Positions 37,326-50,420 of a stretch of 64,000 bases of DNA are shown here, in pieces (position 1 is the stretch's first letter; each line of letters starts with the position of its first letter). A program made the translations under genes and the position numbers. Source of the stretch: Antedon mediterranea (lineage: Eukaryota > Echinodermata > Crinoidea > Comatulida > Antedonidae); assembly GCF_964355755.1 (NCBI RefSeq), contig NC_092680.1:11387001-11451000 (forward strand), in the 5' to 3' direction. The notes below the pieces were generated by a model that saw nothing but the letters and a program-made list of their open reading frames with translations, had not been told where the DNA came from and searched no databases.

Positions 37326-38340
37326 TGTTAAAAAGTTTTTTCGAAAATCACAAAATGGTCTAAAACGTCTCCAAATGCGATTTGAAGCTATTCTGTACAC
37401 TTTGATGTTTTGTGTGAAAAAGTTTTGTCGAAATGCTCAAAATGGTCTAAAACATTTTTAAATACGATATTAAGCTATTTTGTGATCTCTGATGTTTTTG
37501 TGTGAAAAGTTTTATCGAAATGCTCAAAATGGTCTAAAACGGTTTCTATTGTGATTTTAAGCACTTTGATGATTTTGTGTAACCAAGTTTCATCGAAATG
37601 TACAAAATGGTCTAAAACGTCTCCAAATGCGATTTGAAGCTATTCTAAGTACTTTTGTGTTTTTATGTTAACAAGTTTTTTCGAAAATCACAAAATGGTC
37701 TAAAACGTCTTCAAATGCGATTTGAAGCTATTCTGTACACTTTGATGTTTTGTGTGAAAAAGTTTTGTCAAAATTCTCAAAATGGTCTAAAACGTTTTTA
37801 AAACGATATTAAGCTATTTTGTGCTCTTTGATGTTTTTGTGTAACCAAGTTTCATCGAAAATCACAACATGGTCTAAAACGTCTCCAAATGCGATTTGAA
37901 GCTTTTCCAAGCTTTTTGCTGTTTTTATGTTAAGTTTTTTCGAAAATCACAAAATGGTCTAAAACGTCTTCAAATGCGATTTGAAGCTATTCTGTACACT
38001 TTGATGTTTTGTGTGAAAAAGTTTTGTCGAAATGCTCAAAATGGTCTAAAACGTTTTTAAATACGATATTAAGCTATTTTGTGATCTTTGATGTTTTTGT
38101 GTGAAAAGTTTTATCAAAATGCTCAAAATGGTCTGAAACGGTTTCTAATGCGATTTGAAGCTATTCTGTACACTTTGAAGTTTTGTGTGAAAAAGTTTTC
38201 TCGAAATGCTCAAAATGGTCTAAAACGTTTTTATATACCATATTAAGCTATTTTGTGCACTTTGATGTTTTTTTTTAAAAGTTTTATCGAAATGCTCAAA
38301 ATGGTCTAAAACGGTTTCTATTGGGATTTTAAGCACTTTG
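37326..38340 (+). repeat. Satellite, h/c'/d'/f/g monomers and divergent group
   Basis: This is ordinary monomers continuing the array. It includes AAAACATTTTTAAA (near 37450) and an 85-bp monomer at 37865-37949 whose first half (CAACATGG, TCTAAAACG) differs from other 85-bp monomers, so it is itself a chimera. From about 37890 rightward it aligns with 14.85 kb onward at offset 23,042. Confidence 0.78.
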
Positions 38341-40640
38341 ATGATTTTGTGTAACCAAGTTTCATCGAAAATCACAAAATGGTCTAAAACGTCTCCAAAT
38401 GCAATTTGAAGCTTTTCTAAGCACTTTTGTGTTTTTATGTTAACAAGTTTTTTCGAAAATCACAAAATGGTCTAAAACGTCTTCAAATGCGATTTGAAGC
38501 TATTCTGTACACTTTTATGTTTTGTGTGAAAAAGTTTTGTCGAAATTCTCAAAATGGTCTAAAACGTTTTTAAATACGATATTAAGCTGTTTTGTGCACT
38601 TTGATGATATGTGTGAAAAGTTTTAACGAAATGCTCAAAATGGTCTAAAACCGTTTCTAATGTGATTTTAAGCACTTTGATGTTTTTGTGTAACCAAGTT
38701 TTTTCGAAAATCACAAAATAGTCTAAAACGTCTCCAAATGCGATTTGAAGCTTTTCTAAGCACTTTGGTGTTTTTATGTTAACAAGTTTTTTCGAAAATC
38801 AAAAAAATGGTCTAAAACGTCTCCAAATGCGATTTGAGGATATTCTGAGCACTTTGGTGTTTTTTTGTTAAAAAGTTTTTTCGAAAATCACAAAATGGTC
38901 TAAAACGTCTCCAAATGCGATTTGAAGCTATTCTGTACACTTTGATGTTTTGTGTGAAAAAGTTTTGTCGAAATGCTCAAAATGGTCTAAAACGTTTTTA
39001 AATACGATATTAAGCTATTTTGTGATCTTTGATGTTTTTGTGTGAAAAGTTTTATCGAAATGCTCAAAATGGTCTAAAACGTTTTTAAAACGATATTAAG
39101 CTATTTTGTGCTCTTTGATGTTTTTGTGTAACCAAGTTTCATCGAAAATCACAAAATGGTCTAAAACGTCGCCAAATGCGATTTGAAGCTTTTCTAAGCA
39201 CTTTGGTGTTTTTATGTTAACAAGTTTTTTCGAAAATCACGAAATGGTCTAAAATATCTCCAAATGCGATTTGAAGATATTCTGAGCACTTTGGTGTTTT
39301 TATGTTCAAAAGTTTTTTCGAAAATCACAAAATAGTCTAAAACGTCTCCAAATGCGATTTGAAGCTATTCTGTACACTTTGATGTTTTGTGTGAAAAAGT
39401 TTTGTCGAAATGCTCAAAATGGTCTAAAACGTTTTTAAAACGATATTAAGCTATTTTGTGCACTTTAATGATTTGTGTGAAAAGTTTTACGAAATGCTCA
39501 AAATGGTCTAAAACGGTTTCTAATGTGATTTTAAGCACTTTGATGTTTTTGTGTAACCAAGTTTTTTCGAAAATCACAAAATGGTCTAAAACGTCTCCAA
39601 ATGCGATTTCAAGCTTTTCTAAGCACTTTGGTGTTTTTATGTTAACAAGTTTTTTCGAAAATCACAAAATAGTCTAAAACGTCTCCAAATGCGATTTGAA
39701 GCTTTTCTAAGCACTTTGGTGTTTTTATGTTAACAAGTTTTTTCGAAAATCTTGAAATGGTCTAAAATGTCTCCAAATGCGATTTGAAGCTATTCTGTAC
39801 ACTTTGATGTTTTGTGTGAAAAAGTTTTGTCGAAATGCTCAAAATGGTCTAAAACGTTTTTAAAACGATATTAAGCTATTTTGTGCACTTTAATGATTTG
39901 TGTGAAAAGTTTTACGAAATGCTCAAAATGGTCTAAAACGGTTTCTAATGTGATTTTAAGCACTTTGATGTTTTTGTGTAACCAAGTTTTTTCGAAAATC
40001 ACAAAATGGTCTAAAACGTCTCCAAATGCGATTTCAAGCTTTTCTAAGCACTTTGGTGTTTTTATGTTAACAAGTTTTTTCGAAAATCACAAAATGGTCT
40101 AAAACGTCTCCAAATGCGATTTGAAGCTTTTCTAAGCACTTTGGTGTTTTTATGTTAACAAGTTTTTTTCTAAAATCACAAAATGGTCTAAAATGTCTCC
40201 AAATGCGATTTGAAGATATTCTGAGCACTTTGGTGTTTTTATGTTAAAAAGTTTTTTCGAAAATCACAAAATGGTCTAAAACGTCTCCAAATGCGATTTG
40301 AAGCTCTTCTGTACACTTTGATGTTTTGTGTGAAAAAGATTTGTCGATATGCTCAAAATGGTCTAAAACGTTTTTAAATACGATATTAAGCTGTTTTGTG
40401 CACTTTAATGATTTGTGTGAAAAGTTTTACGAAATGCTCAAAATGGTCTAAAACGGTTTCTAATGTGATTTTAAGCACTTTGATGTTTTTGTGTAACAAA
40501 GTTTTTTCGAAAATCACAAAATGGTCTAAAACGTCTCCAAATGCGATTTCAAGCTTTTCTAAGCACTTTGGTGTTTTTATGTTAACAAGTTTTTTCGAAA
40601 ATCACAAAATGGTCTAAAACGTCTCCAAATGCGATTTGAG
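38340..40640 (+). repeat. Copy of 15.3-17.08 kb with a third tandem segment
   Basis: It aligns at offset 23,043, but the segment carrying TTTTACGAAATGCT and GATTTCAAGC, present twice in the source, is present three times here (near 39456, 39881 and 40396; spacings 425 and 515 bp). The extra 515 bp shifts the offset to 23,558 (AGGATATTCT at 17081 and 40639). The added segment has small private changes, AAAAGATTTGTCGATATGC near 40335 and GTAACAAAG near 40494. Confidence 0.82.
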
Positions 40641-40699
40641 GATATTCTGAGCACTTTGGTGTTTTTATGTTAAAAAGTTTTTTCGAAAATCACAAAATG

Positions 40700-42850
40700 G
40701 TCTAAAACGTCTCCAAATGCGATTTGAAGCTATTCTGTACACTTTGATGTTTTGTGTGAAAAAGTTTTGTCGAAATGCTCAAAATGGTCTAAAACGTTTT
40801 TAAATACGATATAAAGCTATTTTGTGATCTTTGATGTTTTTGTGTGAAAAGTTTTATCGAAATGCTCAAAATGGTCTAAAACGGTTTCTAATGCGATTTG
40901 AAGCTATTCTGTACCCTTTGAAGTTTTTTGTGAAAAAGTTTTCTCGAAATGCTCAAAATGGTCTAAAAAGTTTTTATATACCATATTAAGCTATTTTGTG
41001 CACTTTGATGTTTTTTGTGAAAAGTTTTATCGAAATGCTCAAAATGGTCTAAAACGGTTTCTATTGGGATTTTAAGCACTTTGATGATTTTGTGTAACCA
41101 AGTTTCATCGAAATGTACAAAATGGTTTAAAACGTCTCCAAATGCGATTTGAAGCTATTCTAAGTACTTTTGTGTTTTTATGTTAACAAGTTTTTTCGAA
41201 AATCACAAAATGGTCTAAAACGTCTTCAAATGCGATTTGAAGCTATTCTGTACACTTTTATGTTTTGTGTGAAAAAGTTTTGTCGAAATTCTCAAAATGG
41301 TCTAAAACGTTTTTAAATACGATATTAAGCTGTTTTGTGCACTTTGATGATTTGTGTGAAAAGTTTTAACGAAATGCTCAAAATGGTCAAAAACGGTTTC
41401 TAATGTGATTTTAAGCACTTTGATGTTTTTGTGTAACCAAGTTTTTTCAAAAATCACAAAATGGTCTAAAACGTCTCCAAATGCGATTTGAAGCTTTTCT
41501 AAGCACTTTGGTGTTTTTATGTTAACAAGTTTTTTCGAAAATCACAAAATGGTCTAAAACGTCTCCAAATGCGATTTGAAGATATTCTGAGCACTTTGGT
41601 GTTTTTATGTTAAAAAGTTTTTTCGAAAATCACAAAATAGTCTAAAACGTCTCCAAATGCGATTTGAAGCTATTCTGTACACTTTGATGTTTTGTGTGAA
41701 AAAGTTTTGTCGAAATGCTCAAAATGGTCTAAAACGTTTTTAAAACGATATTAAGCTATTTTGTGCTCTTTGATGTTTTTGTGTAACCAAGTTTCATCGA
41801 AAATCACAAAATGGTCTAAAACGTCTCAAAATGCGATTTGAAGCTTTTCTAAGCACTTTGGTGTTTTTATGTTAACAAGTTTTTTCGAAAATCACGAAAT
41901 GGTTTAAAATATCTCCAAATGCGATTTGAAGATATTCTGAGCACTTTGGTGTTTTTATGTTAAAAAGTTTTTTCGAAAATCACAAAATGGTCTAAAACGT
42001 CTCCAAATGCGATTTGAAGCTCTTCTGTACACTTTGACGTTTTGTGTGAAAAAGTTTTGTCGAAATGCTCAAAATGGTCTAAAACGTTTTCAAATACGAT
42101 ATTAAGCTGTTTTGTGCACTTTGATGATTTGTGTGAAAAGTTTTAACGAAATCCTCAAAATGGTCTAAAACGGTTTCTAATGTGATTTTAAGCACTTTGA
42201 TGTTTTTGTGTAACCAAGTTTTATCGAAAATCACAAAATAGTCTAAAACGTCTCCAAATGCGATTTGAAGCTTTTCTAAGCACTTTGGTGTTTTTATGTT
42301 AACAAGTTTTTTCGAAAATCACAAAATGGTCTAAAACGTCTCCAAATGCGATTTGAGGATATTCTGAGCACTTTGGTGTTTTTTTGTTAAAAAGTTTTTT
42401 CGAAAATCACAAAATGGTCTAAAACGTCTCCAAATGCGATTTGAAGCTATTCTGTACACTTTGATGTTTTGTGTGAAAAAGTTTTGTCGAAATGCTCAAA
42501 ATGGTCTAAAACATTTTTAAATACGATATTAAGCTATTTTGTGATCTTTGATGTTTTTGTGTGAAAAGTTTTATCGAAATGCTCAAAATGGTCTAAAACG
42601 GTTTCTATTGTGATTTTAAGCACTTTGATGATTTTGTGTAACCAAGTTTCATCGAAATGTACAAAATGGTCTAAAACGTCTCCAAATGCGATTTGAAGCT
42701 ATTCTAAGTACTTTTGTGTTTTTATGTTAACAAGTTTTTTCGAAAATAACAAAATGGTCTAAAACGTCTTCAAATGCGATTTGAAGCTATTCTGTACACT
42801 TTGATGTTTTGTGTGAAAAAGTTTTGTCAAAATTCTCAAAATGGTCTAAA
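40700..42850 (+). repeat. Copy of 17.4-19.55 kb (offset 23,296)
   Basis: This is the partner of the 17160-19560 block, lacking about 262 bp near its left end. Private changes include ATGGTTTAAAACG near 41122, TTTGACGTTTTG near 42036 and GAAAATAACAAAATGG near 42744. Confidence 0.8.
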
Positions 42851-43250
42851 ACGTTTTTAAATTCGATATTAAGCTGTTTTGTGCACTTTGATGATTTGTG
42901 TGAAAAGTTTTAACGAAATGCTCAAAATGGTCAAAAACGGTTTCTAATGTGATTTTAAGCACTTTGATGTTTTTGTGTAACCAAGTTTTTTCAAAAATCA
43001 CAAAATGGTCTAAAACGTCTCCAAATGCGATTTGAAGCTTTTCTAAGCACTTTGGTGTTTTTATGTTAACAAGTTTTTTCGAAAATCACAAAATGGTCTA
43101 AAACGTCTCAAAATGCGATTTGAAGCTAATCTGTACACTTTGATGTTTTGTGTGAAAAAGTTTTGTCGAAATGCTCAAAATGGTCTAAAACGTTTTTAAA
43201 ACGATATTAAGCTATTTTGTGCTCTTTGATGTTTTTGTGTAACCAAGTTT
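42850..43250 (+). repeat. Mosaic joint related to 19.8-20.2 kb
   Basis: AAATTC at 42859 and GCTAATCTG at 43125 match 19825 and 20091 at offset 23,034. Between them one 88-bp monomer is of d class here and of e class in the partner, so the spacing is kept while the monomer identity differs. Confidence 0.72.
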
Positions 43251-43980
43251 CATCGAAATGTACAAAATGGTCTAAAACGTCTTTAAATGCGATTTGAAGC
43301 TATTCTAAGTACTTTTGTGTTTTTATGTTAACAAGTTTTTTCGAAAATCACAAAATGGTCTAAAACGTCTTCAAATGCGATTTGAAGCTATTCTGTACAC
43401 TTTGATGTTTTGTGTGAAAAAGTTTTGTCAAAATGCTCAAAATGGTCTAAAACGTTTTTAAAACGATATTAAGCTATTTTGTGCTCTTTGATGTTTTTGT
43501 GTAACCAAGTTTCATCGAAAATCACAACATGGTCTAAAACGTCTCCAAATGCGATTTGAAGCTTTTCTAAGCACTTTGGTGTTTTTATGTTAACAAGTTT
43601 TTTCGAAAATCACAAAATGGTCTAAAACGTCTCCAAATGCGATTTGAAGCTCTTCAGTACACTTTGATGTTTTGTTTGAAAAAGTTTTGTCGAAATTCTC
43701 AAAATGGTCTAAAACGTTTTTAAATTCGATATTAAGCTGTTTTGTGCACTTTGATGATTTGTGTGAAAAGTTTTAACGAAATGCTCAAAATGGTCTAAAA
43801 CGGTTTCTAATGTGATTTTAAGCACTTTGATGTTTTTGTGTAACCAAGTTTTTTCGAAAATCACAAAATAGTCTAAAACGTCTCCAAATGCGATTTGAAG
43901 CTTTTCTAAGCACTTTGGTGTTTTTATGTTAAGTTTTTTCGAAAATCACAAAATGGTCTAAAACGTCTCCAAATGCAATT
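43250..43980 (+). repeat. Segment copied from about 36.56-37.29 kb
   Basis: TCTTTAAATG at 43280 matches 36591 (offset 6,689), and AATTTGAGG at 43977 matches 37291 (offset 6,686). The change of 3 bp is explained by GTTAAG in place of GTTAACAAG near 43930. Confidence 0.8.
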
Positions 43981-46130
43981 TGAGGATATTCTGAGCACTT
44001 TGGTGTTTTTTTGTTAAAAAGTTTTTTCGAAAATCACAAAATGGTCTAAAACGTCTCCAAATGCGATTTGAAGCTATTCTGTACACTTTGATGTTTTGTG
44101 TGAAAAAGTTTTGTCGAAATGCTCAAAATGGTCTAAAACATTTTTAAATACGATATTAAGCTATTTTGTGATCTTTGATGTTTTTGTGTGAAAAGTTTTA
44201 TCGAAATGCTCAAAATGGTCTAAAACGGTTTCTATTGTGATTTTAAGCACTTTGATGATTTTGTGTAACCAAGTTTCATCGAAATGTACAAAATGGTCTA
44301 AAACGTCTCCAAATGCGATTTGAAGCTATTCTAAGTACTTTTGTGTTTTTATGTTAACAAGTTTTTTCGAAAATCACAAAATGGTCTAAAACGTCTTCAA
44401 ATGCGATTTGAAGCTATTCTGTACACTTTGATGTTTTGTGTGAAAAAGTTTTGTCAAAATGCTCAAAATGGTCTAAAACGTTTTTAAAACGATATTAAGC
44501 TATTTTGTGCTCTTTGATGTTTTTGTGTAACCAAGTTTCATCGAAAATCACAACATGGTCTAAAACGTCTCCAAATGCGATTTGAAGCTTTTCTAAGCAC
44601 TTTGGTGTTTTTATGTTAACAAGTTTTTTCGATAATCACAAAATGGTCTAAAACGTCTCCAAATGCGATTTGAAGCTCTTCTGTACACTTTGATGTTTTG
44701 TTTGAAAAAGTTTTGTCGAAATTTTCAAAATGGTCTAAAACGTTTTTAAATACGATATTAAGCTGTTTTGTGCACTTTGATGATTTGTGTGAAAAGTTTT
44801 AACAAATGCTCAAAATGGTCTAAAACGGTTTCTAATGTGATTTTAAGCACTTTGATGTTTTTGTGTAACCAAGTTTTTTCGAAAATCACAAAATAGTCTA
44901 AAACGTCTCCAAATGCGATTTGAAGCTTTTCTAAGCACTTTGGTGTTTTTATGTTAACAAGTTGTTTCGAAAATCACAAAATGGTCTAAAACGTCTCCAA
45001 ATGCGATTTGAGGATATTCTGAGCACTTTGGTGTTTTTTTGTTAAAAAGTTTTTTCGAAAATCACAAAATGGTCTAAAACGTCTCCAAATGCGATTTGAA
45101 GCTATTCTGTACACTTTGATGTTTTGTGTGAAAAAGTTTTGTCGAAATGCTCAAAATGGTCTAAAACGTTTTTAAATACGATATTAAGCTATTTTGTGAT
45201 CTTTGATGTTTTTGTGTGAAAAGTTTTATCGAAATGCTCAAAATGGTCTAAAACGTTTTTAAAACGATATTAAGCTATTTTGTGCTCTTTGATGTTTTTG
45301 TGTAACCAAGTTTCATCGAAAATCACAAAATGGTCTAAAACGTCGCCAAATGCGATTTGAAGCTTTTCTAAGCACTTTGGTGTTTTTATGTTAACAAGTT
45401 TTTTCGAAAATCACGAAATGGTCTAAAATATCTCCAAATGCGATTTGAAGATATTCTGAGCACTTTGGTGTTTTTATGTTAAAAAGTTTTTTCGAAAATC
45501 ACCAAATGGTCTAAAACGTCTCCAAACGCGATTTGAAGCTCTTCTGTACACTTTGATGTTTTGTGTGAAAAAGTTTTGTCGAAATTCTCAAAATGGTCTA
45601 AAACGTTTTTAAATACGATATTAAGCTGTTTTGTGCACTCTGATGATTTGTGTGAAAAGTTTTAACGAAATGCTCAAAATGGTCAAAAACGGTTTCTAAT
45701 GTGATTTTAAGCACTTTGATGTTTTTGTGTAACCAAGTTTTTTCAAAAATCACAAAATGGTCTAAAACGTCTCCAAATGCGATTTGAAGCTTTTCTAAGC
45801 ACTTTGGTGTTTTTATGTTAACAAGTTTTTTCGAAAATCACAAAATGGTCTAAAACGTCTCCAAATGCGATTTGAAGATATTCTGAGCACTTTGGTGTTT
45901 TTATGTTAAAAAGTTTTTTCGAAAATCACAAAATAGTCTAAAACGTCTCCAAATGCGATTTGAAGCTATTCTGTACACTTTGATGTTTTGTGTGAAAAAG
46001 TTTTGTCGAAATGCTCAAAATGGTCTAAAACGTTTTTAAAACGATATTAAGCTATTTTGTGCTCTTTGATGTTTTTTTGTAACCAAGTTTCATCGAAAAT
46101 CACAAAATGGTCTAAAACGTCTCAAAATGC
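43900..46130 (+). repeat. Copy of 26.8-29.0 kb (offset 17,091)
   Basis: GATAATCACA at 44631 matches 27540, and the marker TTAACAAATGCTC (one base short of the usual TTAACGAAATGCTC) is shared near 44802 and 27711. A private substitution pairs TACACTTTGATG near 44420 with TACACCTTGATG at 27331. Confidence 0.84.
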
Positions 46131-46735
46131 GATTTGAAGCTCTTCTGTACACTTTGATGTTTTGTGTGAAAAAGTTTTGTCGAAATTCTCAAAATGGTCT
46201 AAAACGTTTTTAAATACGATATTAAGCTGTTTTGTGCACTCTGATGATTTGTGTGAAAAGTTTTAACGAAATGCTCAAAATGGTCAAAAACGGTTTCTAA
46301 TGTGATTTTAAGCACTTTGATGTTTTTGTGTAACCAAGTTTTTTCAAAAATCACAAAATGGTCTAAAACGTCTCCAAATGCGATTTGAAGCTTTTCTAAG
46401 CACTTTGGTGTTTTTATGTTAACAAGTTTTTTCGAAAATCACAAAATGGTCTAAAACGTCTCCAAATGCGATTTGAAGATATTCTGAGCACTTTGGTGTT
46501 TTTATGTTAAAAAGTTTTTTCGAAAATCACAAAATAGTCTAAAACGTCTCCAAATGCGATTTGAAGCTATTCTGTACACTTTGATGTTTTGTGTGAAAAA
46601 GTTTTGTCGAAATGCTCAAAATGGTCTAAAACGTTTTTAAAACGATATTAAGCTATTTTGTGCTCTTTGATGTTTTTTTGTAACCAAGTTTCATCGAAAA
46701 TCACAAAATGGTCTAAAACGTCTCAAAATGCGATT
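45530..46735 (+). repeat. 601-bp tandem duplication (two copies)
   Basis: GCACTCTGATG occurs at 45637 and 46238, and TTTTTTTGTAACC near 46073 and 46674. The corresponding place at 28.4-29.0 kb has one copy, so the duplication arose after the 17-kb-scale copying and changes the offset from 17,091 to 17,692. The second copy starts within a monomer that has TCTCAAAATGCG where the first has TCTCCAAACGCG. Confidence 0.86.
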
Positions 46736-49700
46736 TGAAGCTTTTCTAAGCACTTTGGTGTTTTTATGTTAACAAGTTTTTTCGAAAATCACGAAATGGT
46801 CTAAAATGTCTCCAAATGCGATTTGAAGATATTCTGAGCACTTTGGTGTTTTTATCTTAACAAGTTTTTTCGAAAATCACGAAATGGTCTAAAATGTCTT
46901 CAAATGCGATTTGAAGATATTCTGAGCACTTTGGTGTTTTTATGTTGAAAAGTTTTTTCGAAAATCACAAAATGGTCTAAAACGTCTCCAAATGCGATTT
47001 GAAGCTCTTCTGTACACTTTGATGTTTTGTGTGAAAAAGTTTTGTCGAAATGCTCAAAATGGTCTAAAACGTTTTTAAATACGATATTAAGCTGTTTTGT
47101 GCACTTTGATGATTTGTGTGAAAAGTTTTAACGAAATGCTCAAAATGGTCTAAAACGGTTTCTAATGTGATTTTAAGCACTTTGATGTTTTTGTGTAACC
47201 AAGTTTTTTCGAAAATCACAAAATAGTCTAAAACGTCTCCAAATGCGATTTGAAGCTTTTCTAAGCACTTTGGTGTTTTTATGTTAACAAGTTTTTTCGA
47301 AAATCACAAAATGGTCTAAAACGTCTCCAAATGCGATTTGAGGATATTCTGAGCACTTTGGTGTTTTTTTGTTAAAAAGTTTTTTCGAAAATCACAAAAT
47401 GGTCTAAAACGTCTCCAAATGCGATTTGAAGCTATTCTGTACACTTTGATGTTTTGTGTGAAAAAGTTTTTTCGAAATGCTCAAAATGGTCTAAAACGTT
47501 TTTAAATACGATATAAAGCTATTTTGTGATCTTTGATGTTTTTGTGTGAAAAGTTTTATCGAAATGCTCAAAATGGTCTAAAACGGTTTCTATTGTGATT
47601 TTAAGCACTTTGATGATTTTGTGTAACCAAGTTTCATCGAAATGTACAAAATGGTCTAAAACGTCTCCAAATGCGATTTGAAGCTATTCTAAGTACTTTT
47701 GTGTTTTTATGTTAACAAGTTTTTTCGAAAATCACAAAATGGTCTAAAACGTCTTCAAATGCGATTTGAAGCTATTCTGTACACTTTGATGTTTTGTGTG
47801 AAAAAGTTTTGTCAAAATGCTCAAAATGGTCTAAAACGTTTTTAAAACGATATTAAGCTATTTTGTGCTCTTTGATGTTTTTGTGTAACCAAGTTTCATC
47901 GAAAATCACAACATGGTCTAAAACGTCTCCAAATGCGATTTGAAGCTTTTCTAAGCACTTTGGTGTTTTTATGTTAACAAGTTTTTTCGAAAATCACAAA
48001 ATGGTCTAAAACGTCTCCAAATGCGATTTGAAGCTCTTCAGTACACTTTGATGTTTTGTTTGAAAAAGTTTTGTCGAAATTCTCAAAATGGTCTAAAACG
48101 TTTTTAAATTCGATATTAAGCTGTTTTGTGCACTTTGATGATTTGTGTGAAAAGTTTTAACGAAATGCTCAAAATGGTCTAAAACGGTTTCTAATGTGAT
48201 TTTAAGCACTTTGATGTTTTTGTGTAACCAAGTTTTTTCGAAAATCACAAAATAGTCTAAAACGTCTCCAAATGCGATTTGAAGCTTTTCTAAGCACTTT
48301 GGTGTTTTTATGTTAACAAGTTTTTTCGAAAATCACAAAATGGTCTAAAACGTCTCCAAATGCGATTTGAGGATATTCTGAGCACTTTGGTGTTTTTTTG
48401 TTAAAAAGTTTTTTCGAAAATCACAAAATGGTCTAAAACGTCTCCAAATGCGATTTGAAGCTATTCTGTACACTTTGATGTTTTGTGTGAAAAAGTTTTG
48501 TCGAAATGCTCAAAATGGTCTAAAACATTTTTAAATACGATATTAAGCTATTTTGTGATCTTTGATGTTTTTGTGTGAAAAGTTTTATCGAAATGCTCAA
48601 AATGGTCTAAAACGGTTTCTATTGTGATTTTAAGCACTTTGATGATTTTGTGTAACCAAGTTTCATCGAAATGTACAAAATGGTCTAAAACGTCTCCAAA
48701 TGCGATTTGAAGCTATTCTAAGTACTTTTGTGTTTTTATGTTAACAAGTTTTTCGAAAATCACAAAATGGTCTAAAACGTCTTCAAATGCGATTTGAAGC
48801 TATTCTGTACACTTTGATGTTTTGTGTGAAAAAGTTTTGTCAAAATGCTCAAAATGGTCTAAAACGTTTTTAAAACGATATTAAGCTATTTTGTGCTCTT
48901 TGATGTTTTTGTGTAACCAAGTTTCATCGAAAATCACAACATGGTCTAAAACGTCTCCAAATGCGATTTGAAGCTTTTCTAAGCACTTTGGTGTTTTTAT
49001 GTTAACAAGTTTTTTCGAAAATCACAAAATGGTCTAAAACGTCTCCAAATGCGATTTGAAGCTCTTCTGTACACTTTGATGTTTTGTTTGAAAAAGTTTT
49101 GTCGAAATTTTCAAAATGGTCTAAAACGTTTTTAAATACGATATTAAGCTGTTTTGTGCACTTTGATGATTTGTGTGAAAAGTTTTAACGAAATGCTCAA
49201 AATGGTCTAAAACGGTTTCTAATGTGATTTTAAGCACTTTGATGTTTTTGTGTAACCAAGTTTTTTCGAAAATCACAAAATAGTCTAAAACGTCTCCAAA
49301 TGCGATTTGAAGCTTTTCTAAGCACTTTGGTGTTTTTATGTTAACAAGTTTTTTCGAAAATCACAAAATGGTCTAAAACGTCTCCAAATGCGATTTGAGG
49401 ATATTCTGAGCACTTTGGTGTTTTTTTGTTAAAAAGTTTTTTCGAAAATCACAAAATGGTCTAAAACGTCTCCAAATGCGATTTGAAGCTATTCTGTACA
49501 CTTTGATGTTTTGTGTGAAAAAGTTTTGTCGAAATGCTCAAAATGGTCTAAAACGTTTTTAAATACGATATTAAGCTATTTTGTGATCTTTGATGTTTTT
49601 GTGTGAAAAGTTTTATCGAAATGCTCAAAATGGTCTAAAACGTTTTTAAAACGATATTAAGCTATTTTGTGCTCTTTGATGTTTTTGTGTAACCAAGTTT

Positions 49701-50420
49701 CATCGAAAATCACAAAATGGTCTAAAACGTCGCCAAATGCGATTTGAAGCTTTTCTAAGCACTTTGGTGTTTTTATGTTAACAAGTTTTTTCGAAAATCA
49801 CGAAATGGTCTAAAATATCTCCAAATGCGATTTGAAGATATTCTGAGCACTTTGGTGTTTTTATGTTAAAAAGTTTTTTCGAAAATCACAAAATGGTCTA
49901 AAACGTCTCCAAACGCGATTTGAAGCTCTTCTGTACACTTTGATGTTTTGTGTGAAAAAGTTTTGTCGAAATTCTCAAAATGGTCTAAAACGTTTTTAAA
50001 TACGATATTAAGCTGTTTTGTGCACTTTGATGATTTGTGTGAAAAGTTTTAACGAAATGCTCAAAATGGTCAAAAACGGTTTCTAATGTGATTTTAAGCA
50101 CTTTGATGTTTTTGTGTAACCAAGTTTTTTCAAAAATCACAAAATGGTCTAAAACGTCTCCAAATGCGATTTGAAGCTTTTCTAAGCACTTTGGTGTTTT
50201 TATGTTAACAAGTTTTTTCGAAAATCACAAAATGGTCTAAAACGTCTCCAAATGCGATTTGAAGATATTCTGAGCACTTTGGTGTTTTTATGTTAAAAAG
50301 TTTTTTCGAAAATCACAAAATAGTCTAAAACGTCTCCAAATGCGATTTGAAGCTATTCTGTACACTTTGATGTTTTGTGTGAAAAAGTTTTGTCGAAATG
50401 CTCAAAATGGTCTAAAACGT
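46130..50420 (+). repeat. Copy of 28.44-32.73 kb (offset 17,692)
   Basis: TATCTTAAC at 46853 matches 29161, CACAAC at 48935 matches 31243, and the shortened ACAAGTTTTTCG is shared. Private differences include ATGTCTTCAAATG near 46890. The match ends near 50420, where the GATATTATTAAG insertion appears. Confidence 0.84.

Noticed and set aside
39456-39677. Open frame of 73 codons
   Set aside because: It is the 23,043-bp-offset copy of the frame at 16413, with one substitution at its end; it is satellite read-through.
39881-40102. Open frame of 73 codons
   Set aside because: It is the 23,043-bp-offset copy of the frame at 16838; it is satellite read-through.
40396-40617. Open frame of 73 codons with one changed residue
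   Set aside because: It is the third tandem copy of the same segment; the change comes from AACCAAG to AACAAAG in the satellite.
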